The notes below the pieces were generated by a model. It did not search any database. It worked only from the letters and a program-made list of their open reading frames with translations, and had not been told where the DNA came from. Both the position numbers and the translations under genes were made by a program. A stretch of 64,000 nt of DNA from Microbulbifer sp. TB1203 (GTDB lineage: Bacteria; Pseudomonadota; Gammaproteobacteria; Pseudomonadales; Cellvibrionaceae). Where the stretch lies: contig NZ_CP116899.1 of assembly GCF_030997045.1 (NCBI RefSeq), forward strand, positions 1,550,001 to 1,614,000, given 5' to 3'. Below, in pieces: positions 51,290-61,058 of this stretch (positions within the stretch are counted from its first letter, which is position 1; each line of letters opens with the position of its first letter).

Positions 51290-51777
51290 CAACACCCCTT
51301 GCTCAAATCGTCAGCTTGCGGCAACGCTGGCAAATAAGCACGAGTGTTTTCATGCACAGCGACATTCAACCGCATTTCATCTAATGACCACCAGCGGAAG
51401 TGTCCGTGTTGGGTTTGAGGCAGCGCAAGTCGCACCTCAGTTGGTAACTGTAAATGATAGCAGAGCACGACGTAGTGGGTGTCAGGGCTCGCTCCGAATA
51501 CGCTGTCGGTATAAAAATGCTCATATACTCCCATGAAATCAGCCTCGTTACGTGCGAAACAGGTGCCTAGCTCCATCTGCGTCAACCGCGTAAAAGCCAC
51601 ATCAAGGGTCTCACTTTTCAGAATCCGCCCGCCCGGTACGAACCAGTATCCTTGGGCGGGGCGGTTCAGGCGCTGACCAAGCAGGACTTCGCCTTCGGCG
51701 TTTTGCACTAACAGATCGATGGACACCAACGGAGTTGCCGCGACCACCGTACGGAAGGAAGCTTGGTCAAGAAACAC
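51289..51777 (-). CDS. gmm: GDP-mannose mannosyl hydrolase (Nudix)
   Basis: This 162-residue protein has the altered Nudix box of Gmm enzymes, GGRILKSETLDVAFTRLTQ followed by MELG, in place of the usual REUxEE. It also has GYWFVPGG and HYVVLCYHLQL. Gmm hydrolyses GDP-mannose or GDP-glucose and may balance GDP-sugar levels. The GTG start overlaps the fcl stop by one base, and the stop overlaps manC, so it is tightly coupled. Gene order fcl-gmm-manC is known from E. coli colanic-acid loci. Confidence 0.93.
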   Translation of the reverse strand: MFLDQASFRTVVAATPLVSIDLLVQNAEGEVLLGQRLNRPAQGYWFVPGGRILKSETLDVAFTRLTQMELGTCFARNEADFMGVYEHFYTDSVFGASPDTHYVVLCYHLQLPTEVRLALPQTQHGHFRWWSLDEMRLNVAVHENTRAYLPALPQADDLSKGC

Positions 51778-52757
51778 TACACTTGGCCCCGAAATTGGTC
51801 TTGATGGTCAAGGAACCACTGATAGGCATCGTGTAGCCCCTCCTCCAGACCAATGGACGCTTCCCAACCTAGCGCTTTCAAACGGGAAACATCCATCAAC
51901 TTACGGGGAGCACCATCGGGCTTGCCGCTATCGAAAGTTAAACTGCCCTTGAAGCCAGTCACCTTGACAATGGCTTCCGCCAATTCGCGAATAGTGCAGT
52001 CCACCCCAGTGCCCACATTGATATGCGAGAGCATCGGCTGGGTATGAGCCTGATAAGTCACGTCATCCAGTTGCATGACGTGGATGCTGGCGGTGGCCAT
52101 ATCATCGACATGCAGGAACTCACGCATGGGCGTACCGCTCCCCCAAATCACTACCTCCTGATCACCTCGCAGTACTGCGTCATGGAAACGGCGCAACAGC
52201 GCCGGAATCACATGGCTGTTTTCTGGATGAAAATTGTCATGGGGACCATAGAGATTCGTCGGCATCACACTGCGGTAGTCGCGGCCATGCTGGCGGTTAT
52301 AGCTTTCACACAGCTTGATCCCGGCAATTTTGGCAATGGCATAAGGCTCATTGGTCGGTTCGAGAGCACCGGTAAGGAGCGCCTCTTCTTTCATAGGCTG
52401 CTCAGCATGCTTAGGGTAAATGCACGAAGAGCCGAGAAACAGGAGCTTCTGCACACCGGTCTGATGTGCCACCTGAATGATATTCGTCTCGATGATCAGA
52501 TTTTCGTAGATAAAATCAGCAGGGTAAGTGTTGTTGGCATGAATCCCACCTACCTTGGCGGCAGCTAAATACACCTGGGCGATTCGATTTATCGAGAAGA
52601 AAGCCTGTACTGCACGCTGATCCAACAAGTCCAGTTCATCTCGGCCAGCAGTGAGTATATTGCTATAGCCCAAACCCCTAAGGCGACGGACTATGGCGGA
52701 GCCAACCATCCCGCGATGACCGGCAACGAAAATAGTTTGGTTCAGATCATCCGCCAC
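51777..52757 (-). CDS. fcl: GDP-L-fucose synthase
   Basis: The enzyme is a 3,5-epimerase/4-reductase that converts GDP-4-keto-6-deoxy-mannose to GDP-L-fucose. The 326-residue SDR has VAGHRGMVGSAIVRRL at the NADP site, LFLGSSCIYPKHAEQPMKE, the Tyr-x3-Lys YAIAKIAG and NLYGPHDNFHPENSHVIPAL, here in two adjacent parts. The GTG start has GGAG eight bases upstream. It follows gmd with a 2-base gap and completes the fucose branch. Confidence 0.95.
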   Translation of the reverse strand: MADDLNQTIFVAGHRGMVGSAIVRRLRGLGYSNILTAGRDELDLLDQRAVQAFFSINRIAQVYLAAAKVGGIHANNTYPADFIYENLIIETNIIQVAHQTGVQKLLFLGSSCIYPKHAEQPMKEEALLTGALEPTNEPYAIAKIAGIKLCESYNRQHGRDYRSVMPTNLYGPHDNFHPENSHVIPALLRRFHDAVLRGDQEVVIWGSGTPMREFLHVDDMATASIHVMQLDDVTYQAHTQPMLSHINVGTGVDCTIRELAEAIVKVTGFKGSLTFDSGKPDGAPRKLMDVSRLKALGWEASIGLEEGLHDAYQWFLDHQDQFRGQV

Positions 52758-52759
52758 TG

Positions 52760-53878
52760 TTAGTTCTCCAATGCAACAGGCACATCATGTCCATGCTGTT
52801 TGAGCAAGGCATGACGCTGGGCCACCTCAAGGTCTTCACGCACCATCTCCGCACACATTTCCTGCACGGTAATTTCCGGAACCCAACCGAGTTTGCTCTT
52901 GGCTTTGGACGGATCTCCGAGCAGAGTCTCCACTTCAGTCGGACGGAAGTAGCGGGGATCGACAGAAACGATCACATCACCCACCTTAAGTGCTGGTGCG
53001 TTGTCTCCGTCAATGCTCTCGACGAAGGCTTGCTCGCTCACTCCCTCCCCTTCAAAACGCAGGCTGATACCCAGTTCAGCAGCTGACCAACGAACAAATT
53101 CGCGCACCGTATACTGCACGCCCGTAGCAATCACAAAGTCTTCCGGTTGATCCTGTTGCAGCATCATCCATTGCATGCGCACATAATCCTTGGCATGGCC
53201 CCAGTCACGTAACGCATCCATATTGCCCAAGAACAAACATTTCTCGAGACCCTGCCCGATATTGGCTAGCGCGCGGGTGATTTTACGGGTGACGAAGGTT
53301 TCACCACGACGCGGCGACTCGTGATTGAACAGAATGCCATTACAGGCATACATACCGTAAGCTTCTCGGTAATTGACCGTGATCCAATAAGCATAGAGCT
53401 TGGCAACCGCATATGGCGAACGCGGATAGAAGGGCGTAGTTTCCTTCTGGGGAGTTTCCTGCACTAAACCGTAGAGTTCAGAAGTAGAGGCCTGATAGAA
53501 ACGGGTTTTCTTCTCCAGCCCCAACAAGCGAATGGCCTCCAGAATCCGTAAGGTGCCCATGGCATCCACATCTGCGGTGTATTCGGGAGATTCGAAACTC
53601 ACCGCCACATGGGACTGAGCTCCCAGGTTATACACTTCGTCCGGCTGTACTTCCTGAATGATACGCGTGAGATTGGAGGAGTCGGTCAAATCACCGTAAT
53701 GAAGCACGAAACGCTGATTTTCCACATGAGGATCCTGATAGATATGATCCACGCGCTGGGTGTTGAACGATGAAGCACGACGTTTTATGCCATGCACCTC
53801 ATAACCTTTCTCCAGAAGAAACTCAGCAAGATAGGAACCATCCTGCCCAGTGACACCTGTAATTAGAGCTTTTTTCAT
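52760..53878 (-). CDS. gmd: GDP-mannose 4,6-dehydratase
   Basis: First step from GDP-mannose towards GDP-L-fucose. The 372-residue SDR starts MKKALITGVTGQDGSYLAEF, has QASTSELYGLVQETPQ, the Tyr-x3-Lys PRSPYAVAKLYAYW and NHESPRRGETFVTRKI. The ATG at 53878 has GGAGG five bases upstream and is preferred to an ATG four codons earlier. It lies next to fcl. Sequence features are complete and normal for the family. Confidence 0.96.
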   Translation of the reverse strand: MKKALITGVTGQDGSYLAEFLLEKGYEVHGIKRRASSFNTQRVDHIYQDPHVENQRFVLHYGDLTDSSNLTRIIQEVQPDEVYNLGAQSHVAVSFESPEYTADVDAMGTLRILEAIRLLGLEKKTRFYQASTSELYGLVQETPQKETTPFYPRSPYAVAKLYAYWITVNYREAYGMYACNGILFNHESPRRGETFVTRKITRALANIGQGLEKCLFLGNMDALRDWGHAKDYVRMQWMMLQQDQPEDFVIATGVQYTVREFVRWSAAELGISLRFEGEGVSEQAFVESIDGDNAPALKVGDVIVSVDPRYFRPTEVETLLGDPSKAKSKLGWVPEITVQEMCAEMVREDLEVAQRHALLKQHGHDVPVALEN

Positions 53879-53993
53879 TACATCCTCCAAAAGAACAATT
53901 CATTTCGTCCTAGGCAAGAATACCTCTCGACAAATCTATTACTTTTCTGGCAACCCGAAATCGTGAACCACCCTCTCTATAGGAAAGTCCGCC

Positions 53994-55316
53994 TCAATCA
54001 GAGACCAAGAGTCGCGCCGAACTACGAGAAAGAGATCGTCGCCTATTCCAGAAAGAGAGAAAAATAATAATCATCAAAGTTGAAAACCCATTACCAACAT
54101 TAGTAATACTAAAGATGGGTGACAAAGCTAGTAAAGTAAGAAGATACGCACCTGCTAACAAACTCCACCCCCCACGCCTCAGAGCTCTACTGACATAAAC
54201 CAAAGAAAGAAATGCAAGCAAAATCCCAGCTAAAAACGCACCAAACAACCCAAAATCCACATACATCGTTCCCGGAAGAGTTAGGTAAACTCCAGGTATA
54301 ATTAACTGATCGAGTGCATCAGGAACATAACTTGTCCCGAAGAGTACATCAATAATTCTAAATACAACGGAAAAAGAGTACCCCCCCCCAATGTTCGGAG
54401 AATAGCCCAGCTCAAAATATGACGAAAGATAAGAAAGAGAGTGCGTCACATAAAACACTAGAAACAAAAAACAATAATAAATCTGTAGAAAAGCACCGGG
54501 AATCCATTCCGGCACCACCACGTCAACATTGTAGTTCTTAGCCAACGCAAAAACAGCCCCCTCTAAATTTGTTCCTCTTATTTCTGCTCGCTCAACGAAA
54601 ATATACAACACATAAAAAAAACCAAAAACTGAGAAGACTTTTATCCATAGCGGAAACCTTAAATTTCGGCCTCCCTCACTACCCTCACCTCCAACACTCC
54701 GCTTCTTTTCTAGGGAAAAATAAAACAAGATAAAAACCACTCCAACAACATAACTATTCCTTCCTCCAGACAGAAAAAAACTGGCAAAACACACAACCAC
54801 CAAAACCCATAGGCAAAATTCTAAAACACCTCCTTTCTGCCACCTGCTCCTTGATAAGAGTAGACACGCAAGAAGCACAGGAGCACCGGCAAGGAGATAA
54901 TGGACCGCCCCCAACAGCGACCCTCGGGGGCCATCAACCATTGCTGCATAGCGCGCCTCCGTAATCCCGACGGTCAAAACGTTAGACAACACAATCTTAT
55001 CCAGTACTACAGCAAAAAAATAAATAAAAACCAATAAAATTACGACACTAAACCCCCTTCCTTCGGCAAGTGGATTACTCACCCAAACGCCAGACACTTC
55101 TCTAACAACAACCTTTTTGCTTACTAAAAGAAATGGCAACAATAAAAAGAAGGGCAACATAAAAATCGCCAAAAACAAAAAAGAAAACCCATCAACTGAC
55201 GGATAAGTTACGGGCCCCAAATAGCGCAGCACAATAAACGCAAGCCATGGCAAGAAAAATGCTTGCAGAAGAAGAGCGACGCCGACTCTATTTACTTTCA
55301 CATTCACACCTATCAT
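53994..55316 (-). CDS. wzy: Wzy-like O-antigen polymerase
   Basis: This 440-residue membrane protein has about eleven or twelve hydrophobic segments and very low similarity to named proteins. A large loop and the pattern FFLSGGRNSYVVG, AEIRGTN and GYSPNIGGGYS resemble oligosaccharide repeat-unit polymerases. Position in an O-antigen locus, length and topology make it the best Wzy candidate. It is the most A/T-rich gene of the locus, as is common for wzy. No Wzx flippase is in the window. The symbol is tentative. Confidence 0.75.
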   Translation of the reverse strand: MIGVNVKVNRVGVALLLQAFFLPWLAFIVLRYLGPVTYPSVDGFSFLFLAIFMLPFFLLLPFLLVSKKVVVREVSGVWVSNPLAEGRGFSVVILLVFIYFFAVVLDKIVLSNVLTVGITEARYAAMVDGPRGSLLGAVHYLLAGAPVLLACLLLSRSRWQKGGVLEFCLWVLVVVCFASFFLSGGRNSYVVGVVFILFYFSLEKKRSVGGEGSEGGRNLRFPLWIKVFSVFGFFYVLYIFVERAEIRGTNLEGAVFALAKNYNVDVVVPEWIPGAFLQIYYCFLFLVFYVTHSLSYLSSYFELGYSPNIGGGYSFSVVFRIIDVLFGTSYVPDALDQLIIPGVYLTLPGTMYVDFGLFGAFLAGILLAFLSLVYVSRALRRGGWSLLAGAYLLTLLALSPIFSITNVGNGFSTLMIIIFLSFWNRRRSLSRSSARLLVSD

Positions 55317-55503
55317 CCCTAATTTACTTTTACATTCATATCGTCACGCGCGCCTATAGCCTAACAAATAAGACAGCATTGAGTTCGACAACAAGCGACG
55401 CACTCATAAAGCCTGTCACTAAAGACGCATCAGGCCATCAAGGAACCGCGCACCTCACACCCAGCTACAGGCATATCATGACGCACTCCAATCACCACAC
55501 TCA
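55317..55503. other. Gap between the polymerase and capsule-synthesis-like genes
   Basis: These 187 A/T-rich bases hold no credible gene, repeat or terminator that could be recognised. A plus-strand reading frame that crosses it is antisense to its neighbours and is not supported. Confidence 0.3.
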
Positions 55504-56877
55504 TCACGAAGAGAGCAAAGGGCGCAATGAAATAGCCATAGTCTGGGCATCTTCTAAATCTTTCATATTATCTAAACTCCAAGTACCATTATTTTTAAAA
55601 ACCCCCTGAAACAATTGTTGGACAAGCCGAGCCAATAACTCTTCCTGTTCTTCAATTGCAACCTCAATACTTCCCATTGCATCCACATGCGATAGCATTG
55701 TTTTACTATCAGTATTCTCTGTTATCTTCAAAAACCTCTTACCACAGACATAGTAAGGTTCACACAACGTGAAGACAGCCTTCCCTCTAAGCGCAGACTC
55801 AAACCCGACCGTCCCAGTCCAAACTACAACACCTTGCATTCTATCTAGGACAAGATTTGATGGTGTATATGTAGGAATAATTGTAACTCGCGCATCATTT
55901 TGAATTTTTTTATAAAATCCAGCAGGCCTTGCTCCCATAACGGAAGGATGCTCTTTAATAAATATGTTAAATGCAACATGATGCTTTTCTATCAAGCGCT
56001 CAAGCACCCCGTAATAGTCAACAACACTTACCTCTTCGCTCCAGTAATCAACCGTGCACTCAGGAAACATCTGGAGAGGAATATAAATTGCAGGCCGGGA
56101 ATCCTTTTCCAACTCAACTTCCCAACTTGGATTACCAGGCTCACTCGGTAAAAAAGCATTGAACTGCTCCATCGCAACAAGCTGAGAGGCCCAGTAGTGG
56201 TAATTATATCGATCTCCCGTTATATAACGCTTCGCAAAAAAATATGGCACTCTTGCTATATTTGCTGCCCAGCGTTTTAAAACACCTGCCTTGGGGTTGG
56301 AAAGAGCCTTCGCATTAAATGCCGGACTATAAAGTGGATCCAGCAATTTATGCCTCAAGTCACTTATAACAGAAAGGTCATACTGAGGATTCAGACTCAT
56401 CTCCCCACGTGAAGTGACACGAAAATAGCCATTGACAAAGGTCGGCACCAAAGCAATAAACTTAATATCCATGCGCTCACTAAAATAGCGCAACAAATCG
56501 ATAATGTATGAATCCACAGTGGTTGAAAGCACAATCTGTGGTTTTCTTTCCTCTAATATGCTCTTTACCGCAATAGCCATTGCAAACAGATGTTTTTTCG
56601 CCACGGCCACCGGAAGTTTTCTGAGAAGCCTACAGCGAGCAATCATGTCTCGGATGTCATCAGACGTCATATCGACTCCTTTTAATGCCATCTCCGACTT
56701 GCCCTCAAGATTTATATAATAAGTGGCACGTAGGCCTACGCCGTCGACGGCCTCGTGCTCGCTACAGCACTCAACTGAAGCCTCAGAGAAAATATTCTTC
56801 GCCAAAGAACGAAACTGATCAACATTCCATGGCCGCACATAGCACAAAATATTTACAACTTGGTTCAGGTTCAACAT
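55504..56877 (-). CDS. Capsule-synthesis-like (KpsC/KpsS type) glycosyltransferase
   Basis: This 457-residue soluble protein ends in a half with FIKEHPSVMGARPAGFYKK and VVWTGTVGFESALRGKAVFTLCEPYY, resembling the capsule polysaccharide biosynthesis family (PF05159) of KpsS/KpsC Kdo transferases. The N-terminal half is not recognised. It could transfer Kdo or a similar acidic sugar, perhaps the nonulosonic acid made by the pse genes nearby. A clear AAGG precedes the ATG. It is A/T-rich. Confidence 0.72.
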   Translation of the reverse strand: MLNLNQVVNILCYVRPWNVDQFRSLAKNIFSEASVECCSEHEAVDGVGLRATYYINLEGKSEMALKGVDMTSDDIRDMIARCRLLRKLPVAVAKKHLFAMAIAVKSILEERKPQIVLSTTVDSYIIDLLRYFSERMDIKFIALVPTFVNGYFRVTSRGEMSLNPQYDLSVISDLRHKLLDPLYSPAFNAKALSNPKAGVLKRWAANIARVPYFFAKRYITGDRYNYHYWASQLVAMEQFNAFLPSEPGNPSWEVELEKDSRPAIYIPLQMFPECTVDYWSEEVSVVDYYGVLERLIEKHHVAFNIFIKEHPSVMGARPAGFYKKIQNDARVTIIPTYTPSNLVLDRMQGVVVWTGTVGFESALRGKAVFTLCEPYYVCGKRFLKITENTDSKTMLSHVDAMGSIEVAIEEQEELLARLVQQLFQGVFKNNGTWSLDNMKDLEDAQTMAISLRPLLSS

Positions 56878-56950
56878 AAATCTAACCTTTAATAAAATTT
56901 AGCGCCACTAAATTTTCATTTTGCGGGTTCAACTTTGAAGCGAAAATCGC

Positions 56951-57075
56951 TCATGCAGCCTGAGCTGTCAAATGAATCTGCATTAAATTTACTGGCGCTT
57001 CAAAGCCTAATGTTTTTCCTGGTCGATTGTTTAAATCGCATACACTGCATCAACCTCTTCCTGAGTTTTTTAAAT
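56951..57075 (-). pseudogene. IS30-family transposase remnant (C-terminal end)
   Basis: Minus-strand translation gives NNRPGKTLGFEAPVNLM, followed by a short tail and a stop at 56951. This is the typical end of IS30-family transposases (N-x-RPRKTLGFKTP). A preceding QEEVDAVYAI lies in another frame, so a frameshift separates the two pieces. Nothing earlier in the transposase is left. The segment directly follows the stop of the acyltransferase gene, and GTTGAACCCGC at about 56926-56936 could be the old element end. Confidence 0.82.
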
Positions 57076-57086
57076 CCATGCCGTCC

Positions 57087-58280
57087 TCACAACTTGACGT
57101 CTATCCCATTAGAGCTTTCTGAAGCTGAAAAGGTATCAGGTAATGTTGGAGATAAATAGCGTTGCCGAGCCTTCATCTTCGCATCCCCTTCAATCAAGTT
57201 TGAAGCCTTTGCAGAAACCCACATCACTAGAACAACAGATACTGAAGCCAGAGAGAATGCTAATAGAATATCGCCTTGAACATACTTATTTGTGAACACC
57301 CATATGAATAGAAGTAATGGGAAGTGAATCAGATAGAGCGTGTAAGAAAACCCCGCCTGGCCAGCAATTTTCTTGACCAGCCACAAACGTGCCGCCGCTC
57401 TCACTAGAGAATTAGCATTTAACAGCAACAGCAAAATAAATGAAAAGGCGACCCCAAAGACAAACTTATGACGCGCCCTAATAAATGAGCTCTCATTCAA
57501 GTAGATCAATACACTCCACATAAAGAATGTAATTAAACATATGGTCATGACGATCACAGTCTTGCGTTCATAGAATTTCTTAATGTGAAGAACCGCAGCC
57601 AAACAACCAAATAACCACACTCCAAAACCATATAAAAAAAACACACTTCCCTGAGATATAAGGAACGTCAGTACAATTGCAAGAGCGACTAATACCTTCC
57701 TATTATAGAAAGACAATACAAGCAATCCAGCAATCACATAAAACCAAAATTCTTGTGCGACGGACCACAATGGGCCATTTATAATTGGGCTACTAACGTC
57801 ATCAATAATAGTATTTAAAAAAAAGAAGCTTCCAAGGTAGTCAACAACATTGAACTCCAATTTACTTCGTGCCAAATATAATTCTTTTCCCGTTGCAAAA
57901 AACGTAGAACTATTTGCATCAAAAAAATAAAGCAACCCAAAAACTAGTAAAACCAGCCCCTGGCTAAAAAACAATGGTGGAAGCAACCTTCTCAGCCGAC
58001 TCTTAAAATACTTAGCAGCATCAAACTTCTGATATCTGTTTTTCTTTAAATTATCATCAATCGAATATGTTATTAAAAAACCACTCAACACAAAGAAAAT
58101 CATTACACCAAGGGCACCAATCTGCGAATATATGAATGACACAACGTCACTTCTCTCATTCAGCGAAAACGGCATCCAGCTAGGATTTATCAAAATTTGC
58201 TGAACATGTGCAACCAAGACAAGAACAGCACTCCCCCCCCTTAAAAAGTCCAGCAACAGCGACTCATCTGGCTTTAACAT
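57087..58280 (-). CDS. Acyltransferase family 3 (OafA-like) membrane protein
   Basis: This 397-residue protein has about ten membrane helices and the acyltransferase-3 motifs LDFLRGGSAVLVLVAHV (with the catalytic His), FFVLSGFLITYS and RRLLPPLFFS. Such enzymes O-acetylate or otherwise acylate surface glycans. It lies between pseI and the capsule-synthesis-like gene, separated from the latter by an IS30 remnant. A/T-rich composition. It would probably decorate the O-antigen or the nonulosonic acid. Confidence 0.9.
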   Translation of the reverse strand: MLKPDESLLLDFLRGGSAVLVLVAHVQQILINPSWMPFSLNERSDVVSFIYSQIGALGVMIFFVLSGFLITYSIDDNLKKNRYQKFDAAKYFKSRLRRLLPPLFFSQGLVLLVFGLLYFFDANSSTFFATGKELYLARSKLEFNVVDYLGSFFFLNTIIDDVSSPIINGPLWSVAQEFWFYVIAGLLVLSFYNRKVLVALAIVLTFLISQGSVFFLYGFGVWLFGCLAAVLHIKKFYERKTVIVMTICLITFFMWSVLIYLNESSFIRARHKFVFGVAFSFILLLLLNANSLVRAAARLWLVKKIAGQAGFSYTLYLIHFPLLLFIWVFTNKYVQGDILLAFSLASVSVVLVMWVSAKASNLIEGDAKMKARQRYLSPTLPDTFSASESSNGIDVKL

Positions 58281-58330
58281 ACTTATTCCGATTCAGCGCA
58301 ATGCTAATTTGTTGAGGTTCGCGCACCAAA

Positions 58331-59392
58331 TTATGGCATAGCTACTAGTTCATCACTCACCGCAGTATTGGCTTTAACGTCTGACGCAACAGAACAACCA
58401 ATTAAATTTTCTATATATTTCGGAGCTAAGCCGAATCCCGGCCGAACACTCCTTATTGAATCGGCAGTAATTGTCTCACCTTTCTTCAACGCTTTCACAA
58501 AGTATAGTGATCTTCTGAATTTAACATTGCCTTGCTCGCTCGACTTTCTTCCGTAATCGATTTTCCCTAATGCGCTCCACGCAACACTACTGTTCTTGCA
58601 TAGCTCCGCTAACTCCTTAGGCTCCAGAGAGAAGCTATCATCAGGACCTCCGCCACTACGATCAAGGGTAACGTGCTTCTCAATAATAGAAGCCCCCAAT
58701 GCCACGCTGGCAATGGCTGTAGTATTATCCAGTGTATGGTCGGACAGACCGGTGACTAAACCAAAACGCTGCACCATGTCGGATATGATCCGCAGATTGT
58801 AATCTTCTGCAGGCGCAGGATAGCCACTTACACAATGCAATATGGCTAATTCTTTACAACCGCCCGCGAGTGCAGCGTCAATGGCTTCTTGAATTTCTTC
58901 GGCATCTGCCATGCCGGTGGAAATAATCATCGGTTTGCCTGTGCTGGCCACATATTTGATAAGAGGCAAATCAACCGCTTCGAATGATGCGATTTTATAG
59001 GCAGGCGCATTCAAATCCTCCAGCAAATCGACAGCACTATTGTCGAATGGCGAGCTGAAGATGGTGATCTCCATCTTGCGCGCATGTTCGAACAATGGTT
59101 TATGCCAATCCCAAGGCATATGAGCTTCTTGGTAAAGCTGATAGAGCGTTTTGCCCCCCCACAATCCACCATGAATCTGAAACTCTTCGGAATCACAATC
59201 AAGCGTGATGGTATCAGCCGTATAAGTCTGCAGCTTAATCGCATCGGCCCCGGCTTTTTTGGCTTCTTCGATGATTTTCAACGCCGTCTCTAACTTGCCA
59301 TTATGATTAGCAGAAAGCTCGGCAATGATATAAGGTGGTACATCCGTAGCAATACGACGGCCGGCAATATTAATAGCGGGTAAAATTGACAT
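58331..59392 (-). CDS. pseI: Pseudaminic acid synthase
   Basis: PseI condenses 6-deoxy-AltdiNAc with phosphoenolpyruvate to give pseudaminic acid. The 353-residue NeuB-family protein carries YIIAELSANHNGKLETALKI, GADAIKLQTYTADTIT, FSSPFDNSAVDLLE, ISTGMA and GLSDHTLD. Its C-terminal SAF (antifreeze-like) domain has FRRSLYFVKALKKGE. The ATG at 59392 was chosen over an ATG 18 codons upstream because the longer form overlaps pseH. It is the last Pse gene in the operon order pseC, fusion, SDR, pseG, pseH, pseI. Confidence 0.94.
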   Translation of the reverse strand: MSILPAINIAGRRIATDVPPYIIAELSANHNGKLETALKIIEEAKKAGADAIKLQTYTADTITLDCDSEEFQIHGGLWGGKTLYQLYQEAHMPWDWHKPLFEHARKMEITIFSSPFDNSAVDLLEDLNAPAYKIASFEAVDLPLIKYVASTGKPMIISTGMADAEEIQEAIDAALAGGCKELAILHCVSGYPAPAEDYNLRIISDMVQRFGLVTGLSDHTLDNTTAIASVALGASIIEKHVTLDRSGGGPDDSFSLEPKELAELCKNSSVAWSALGKIDYGRKSSEQGNVKFRRSLYFVKALKKGETITADSIRSVRPGFGLAPKYIENLIGCSVASDVKANTAVSDELVAMP

Positions 59393-59403
59393 AGTCAGAT
59401 CTC

Positions 59404-59904
59404 TTAAATACTCATTTGCCATTCGGAGGCCAGCAGGCCAAAGCACACAACATTGTGATATTTCTGGCCATCGAAGTGCTGGTCACGCTGAATTCCTTCC
59501 TGCTGAAAGCCTAAACGCAGGTGAAATTTTATTGAGCGCTCATTGTAAATTAATGCCTGACCACAAATTTTATGCAGCCCTGCATGGATGAAAGCGTATT
59601 TCAAGGCCGCTTGGCCGAGCTTCCCCCCAGTGCCTTTCGGGGCAGCCGGATCCGTGTAAAAACCCCAGTCGGCTATGCCACCAAGAGCTATCTGATGAAT
59701 ATTGATAAAGCCAAGTGGGGCTCCATTACCTTCAAAAATTAGTAGATGACGATTGGGGTCTTGGGACACCCGCTCAAACCAGGAAGCGTGCTCAGAAAAA
59801 CTGATTTCATGTTGCGTATACATGTAGGGACGGACCTCTTCGTGGTTGCGCCAAGCCAGCACCAGTTCCAGATCATCACTTGTCATTGGGCGAACCCGTT
59901 GCAT
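59404..59904 (-). CDS. pseH: Pseudaminic acid pathway N-acetyltransferase PseH
   Basis: PseH acetylates the 4-amino group of UDP-4-amino-4,6-dideoxy-AltNAc. The 166-residue GNAT protein has RPMTSDDLELVLAWRNHEEV at the start and PKGTGGKLGQAALKYAF, a GNAT acetyl-CoA region, followed by HLRLGFQQEGI. The ATG at 59904 with AGGA six bases upstream is chosen over an ATG seven codons earlier. It lies between pseG and pseI with small spacings. Confidence 0.92.
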   Translation of the reverse strand: MQRVRPMTSDDLELVLAWRNHEEVRPYMYTQHEISFSEHASWFERVSQDPNRHLLIFEGNGAPLGFINIHQIALGGIADWGFYTDPAAPKGTGGKLGQAALKYAFIHAGLHKICGQALIYNERSIKFHLRLGFQQEGIQRDQHFDGQKYHNVVCFGLLASEWQMSI

Positions 59905-59926
59905 ATTCGATCCTATCAAAGTCACT

Positions 59927-61042
59927 TCAGAGGTCCAAATATTGAATAACCGCTGTCACACCACACCCATCAGTTATTCCGGCAGCGACCTGACCCATGG
60001 CCAACCGTGGAATTGACAATGACGCCAGCGGGGCCAACAGAGTGGGGAGAGATTCAGCAATCTGTTCCTGATCTATTGCCACTGCAGCGCCAACCCGTTC
60101 GAGGCTTTGAGCGACTTGCCGCTGATTATCCGCGAGAACGATCATTACCGTAGGCAGCCCTAGACAACAGCGCTCCCAAGAAGTCGAACCGGCGGCCCCA
60201 ATCGCCAAGTCACTGTCTGCCATCAACTGGGCCATATTGCTAACGCCAACCCGAATATCTGTTGGCCACGGCATTTGCTCAGCCTGCAATCGCACCTCAC
60301 TCAACCAAGGAGCGCTAGTACCCATGACTACGGTGATACTGCAGCTCACTGGCAGGTCACAGTGCCTAAGCGCCTGCATTACTTTTCCGGTCGCGTTGTT
60401 CCTATCAACGCCTCCCATGTTGACGAGCAAGCTTTGCATCTGCCGGGTTTCTCGACGCTTGAGGCTGTACTGGCGTAGTGCGGCAAACTCAGGGCGCAAC
60501 AAAGCGTATTGCGAACCACAGAGCACCCTGCACCCGGTCGGTACCTTCGGTAGGTAGTCATCTGCCTTGCGGCCAAAGGTCTGATCCACTAACACATCAC
60601 ATGTGTGGGGGCGATCAGCCAGGTCGTCAATAACCATCAGTTTTCGATAGTGCGGCTGCAGCGCACTTTCCCAACAAGCATCCAACGCATAGTGGTCGAC
60701 TATCAACCAGTCCGGCTGCAATTCACTTAGAATCGGTACGCACTCATCAGCATCCTGCTGTTGTGAAACGTCCAGCCAATGAGCGTGAGACAATTGAACT
60801 AATTCTGTTTGCTGCAAGAGGCTTGCATCTCGCGACTTTGCCTTACCCTTCTGCATAATAGGGATAGCATAAGTGCTGTAACCCTTATCTTTAATGTAGT
60901 CCAGTAGATTGCCTGGGTGTGCACGACAAATAAAATGGCACTCTACATCTTTTGCTTTAAGCGCGTCAGCCAAAGTCAAGCAGCGCATAACATGCCCACT
61001 ACCGATTTGCAGAGAGGCATCTGCTCGAAAAACGACCATCAT
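59927..61042 (-). CDS. pseG: UDP-2,4-diacetamido-2,4,6-trideoxy-altropyranose hydrolase PseG
   Basis: PseG removes UDP from the diacetamido sugar before condensation by PseI. The 371-residue GT-B-like protein begins MMVVFRADASLQIGSGHVMR, with the catalytic His in GSGHVMRCLTLADAL. It carries VDHYALDACWE, MGGVDRNNATG and AAGSTSWERCCLGLPTV. The ATG pair at 61042 follows the SDR stop by 16 bases; AAAGG lies directly before the first ATG, so the second may be used. Intact and typical. Confidence 0.93.
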   Translation of the reverse strand: MMVVFRADASLQIGSGHVMRCLTLADALKAKDVECHFICRAHPGNLLDYIKDKGYSTYAIPIMQKGKAKSRDASLLQQTELVQLSHAHWLDVSQQQDADECVPILSELQPDWLIVDHYALDACWESALQPHYRKLMVIDDLADRPHTCDVLVDQTFGRKADDYLPKVPTGCRVLCGSQYALLRPEFAALRQYSLKRRETRQMQSLLVNMGGVDRNNATGKVMQALRHCDLPVSCSITVVMGTSAPWLSEVRLQAEQMPWPTDIRVGVSNMAQLMADSDLAIGAAGSTSWERCCLGLPTVMIVLADNQRQVAQSLERVGAAVAIDQEQIAESLPTLLAPLASLSIPRLAMGQVAAGITDGCGVTAVIQYLDL

Positions 61043-61058
61043 CCTTTCTTTCACTGCT

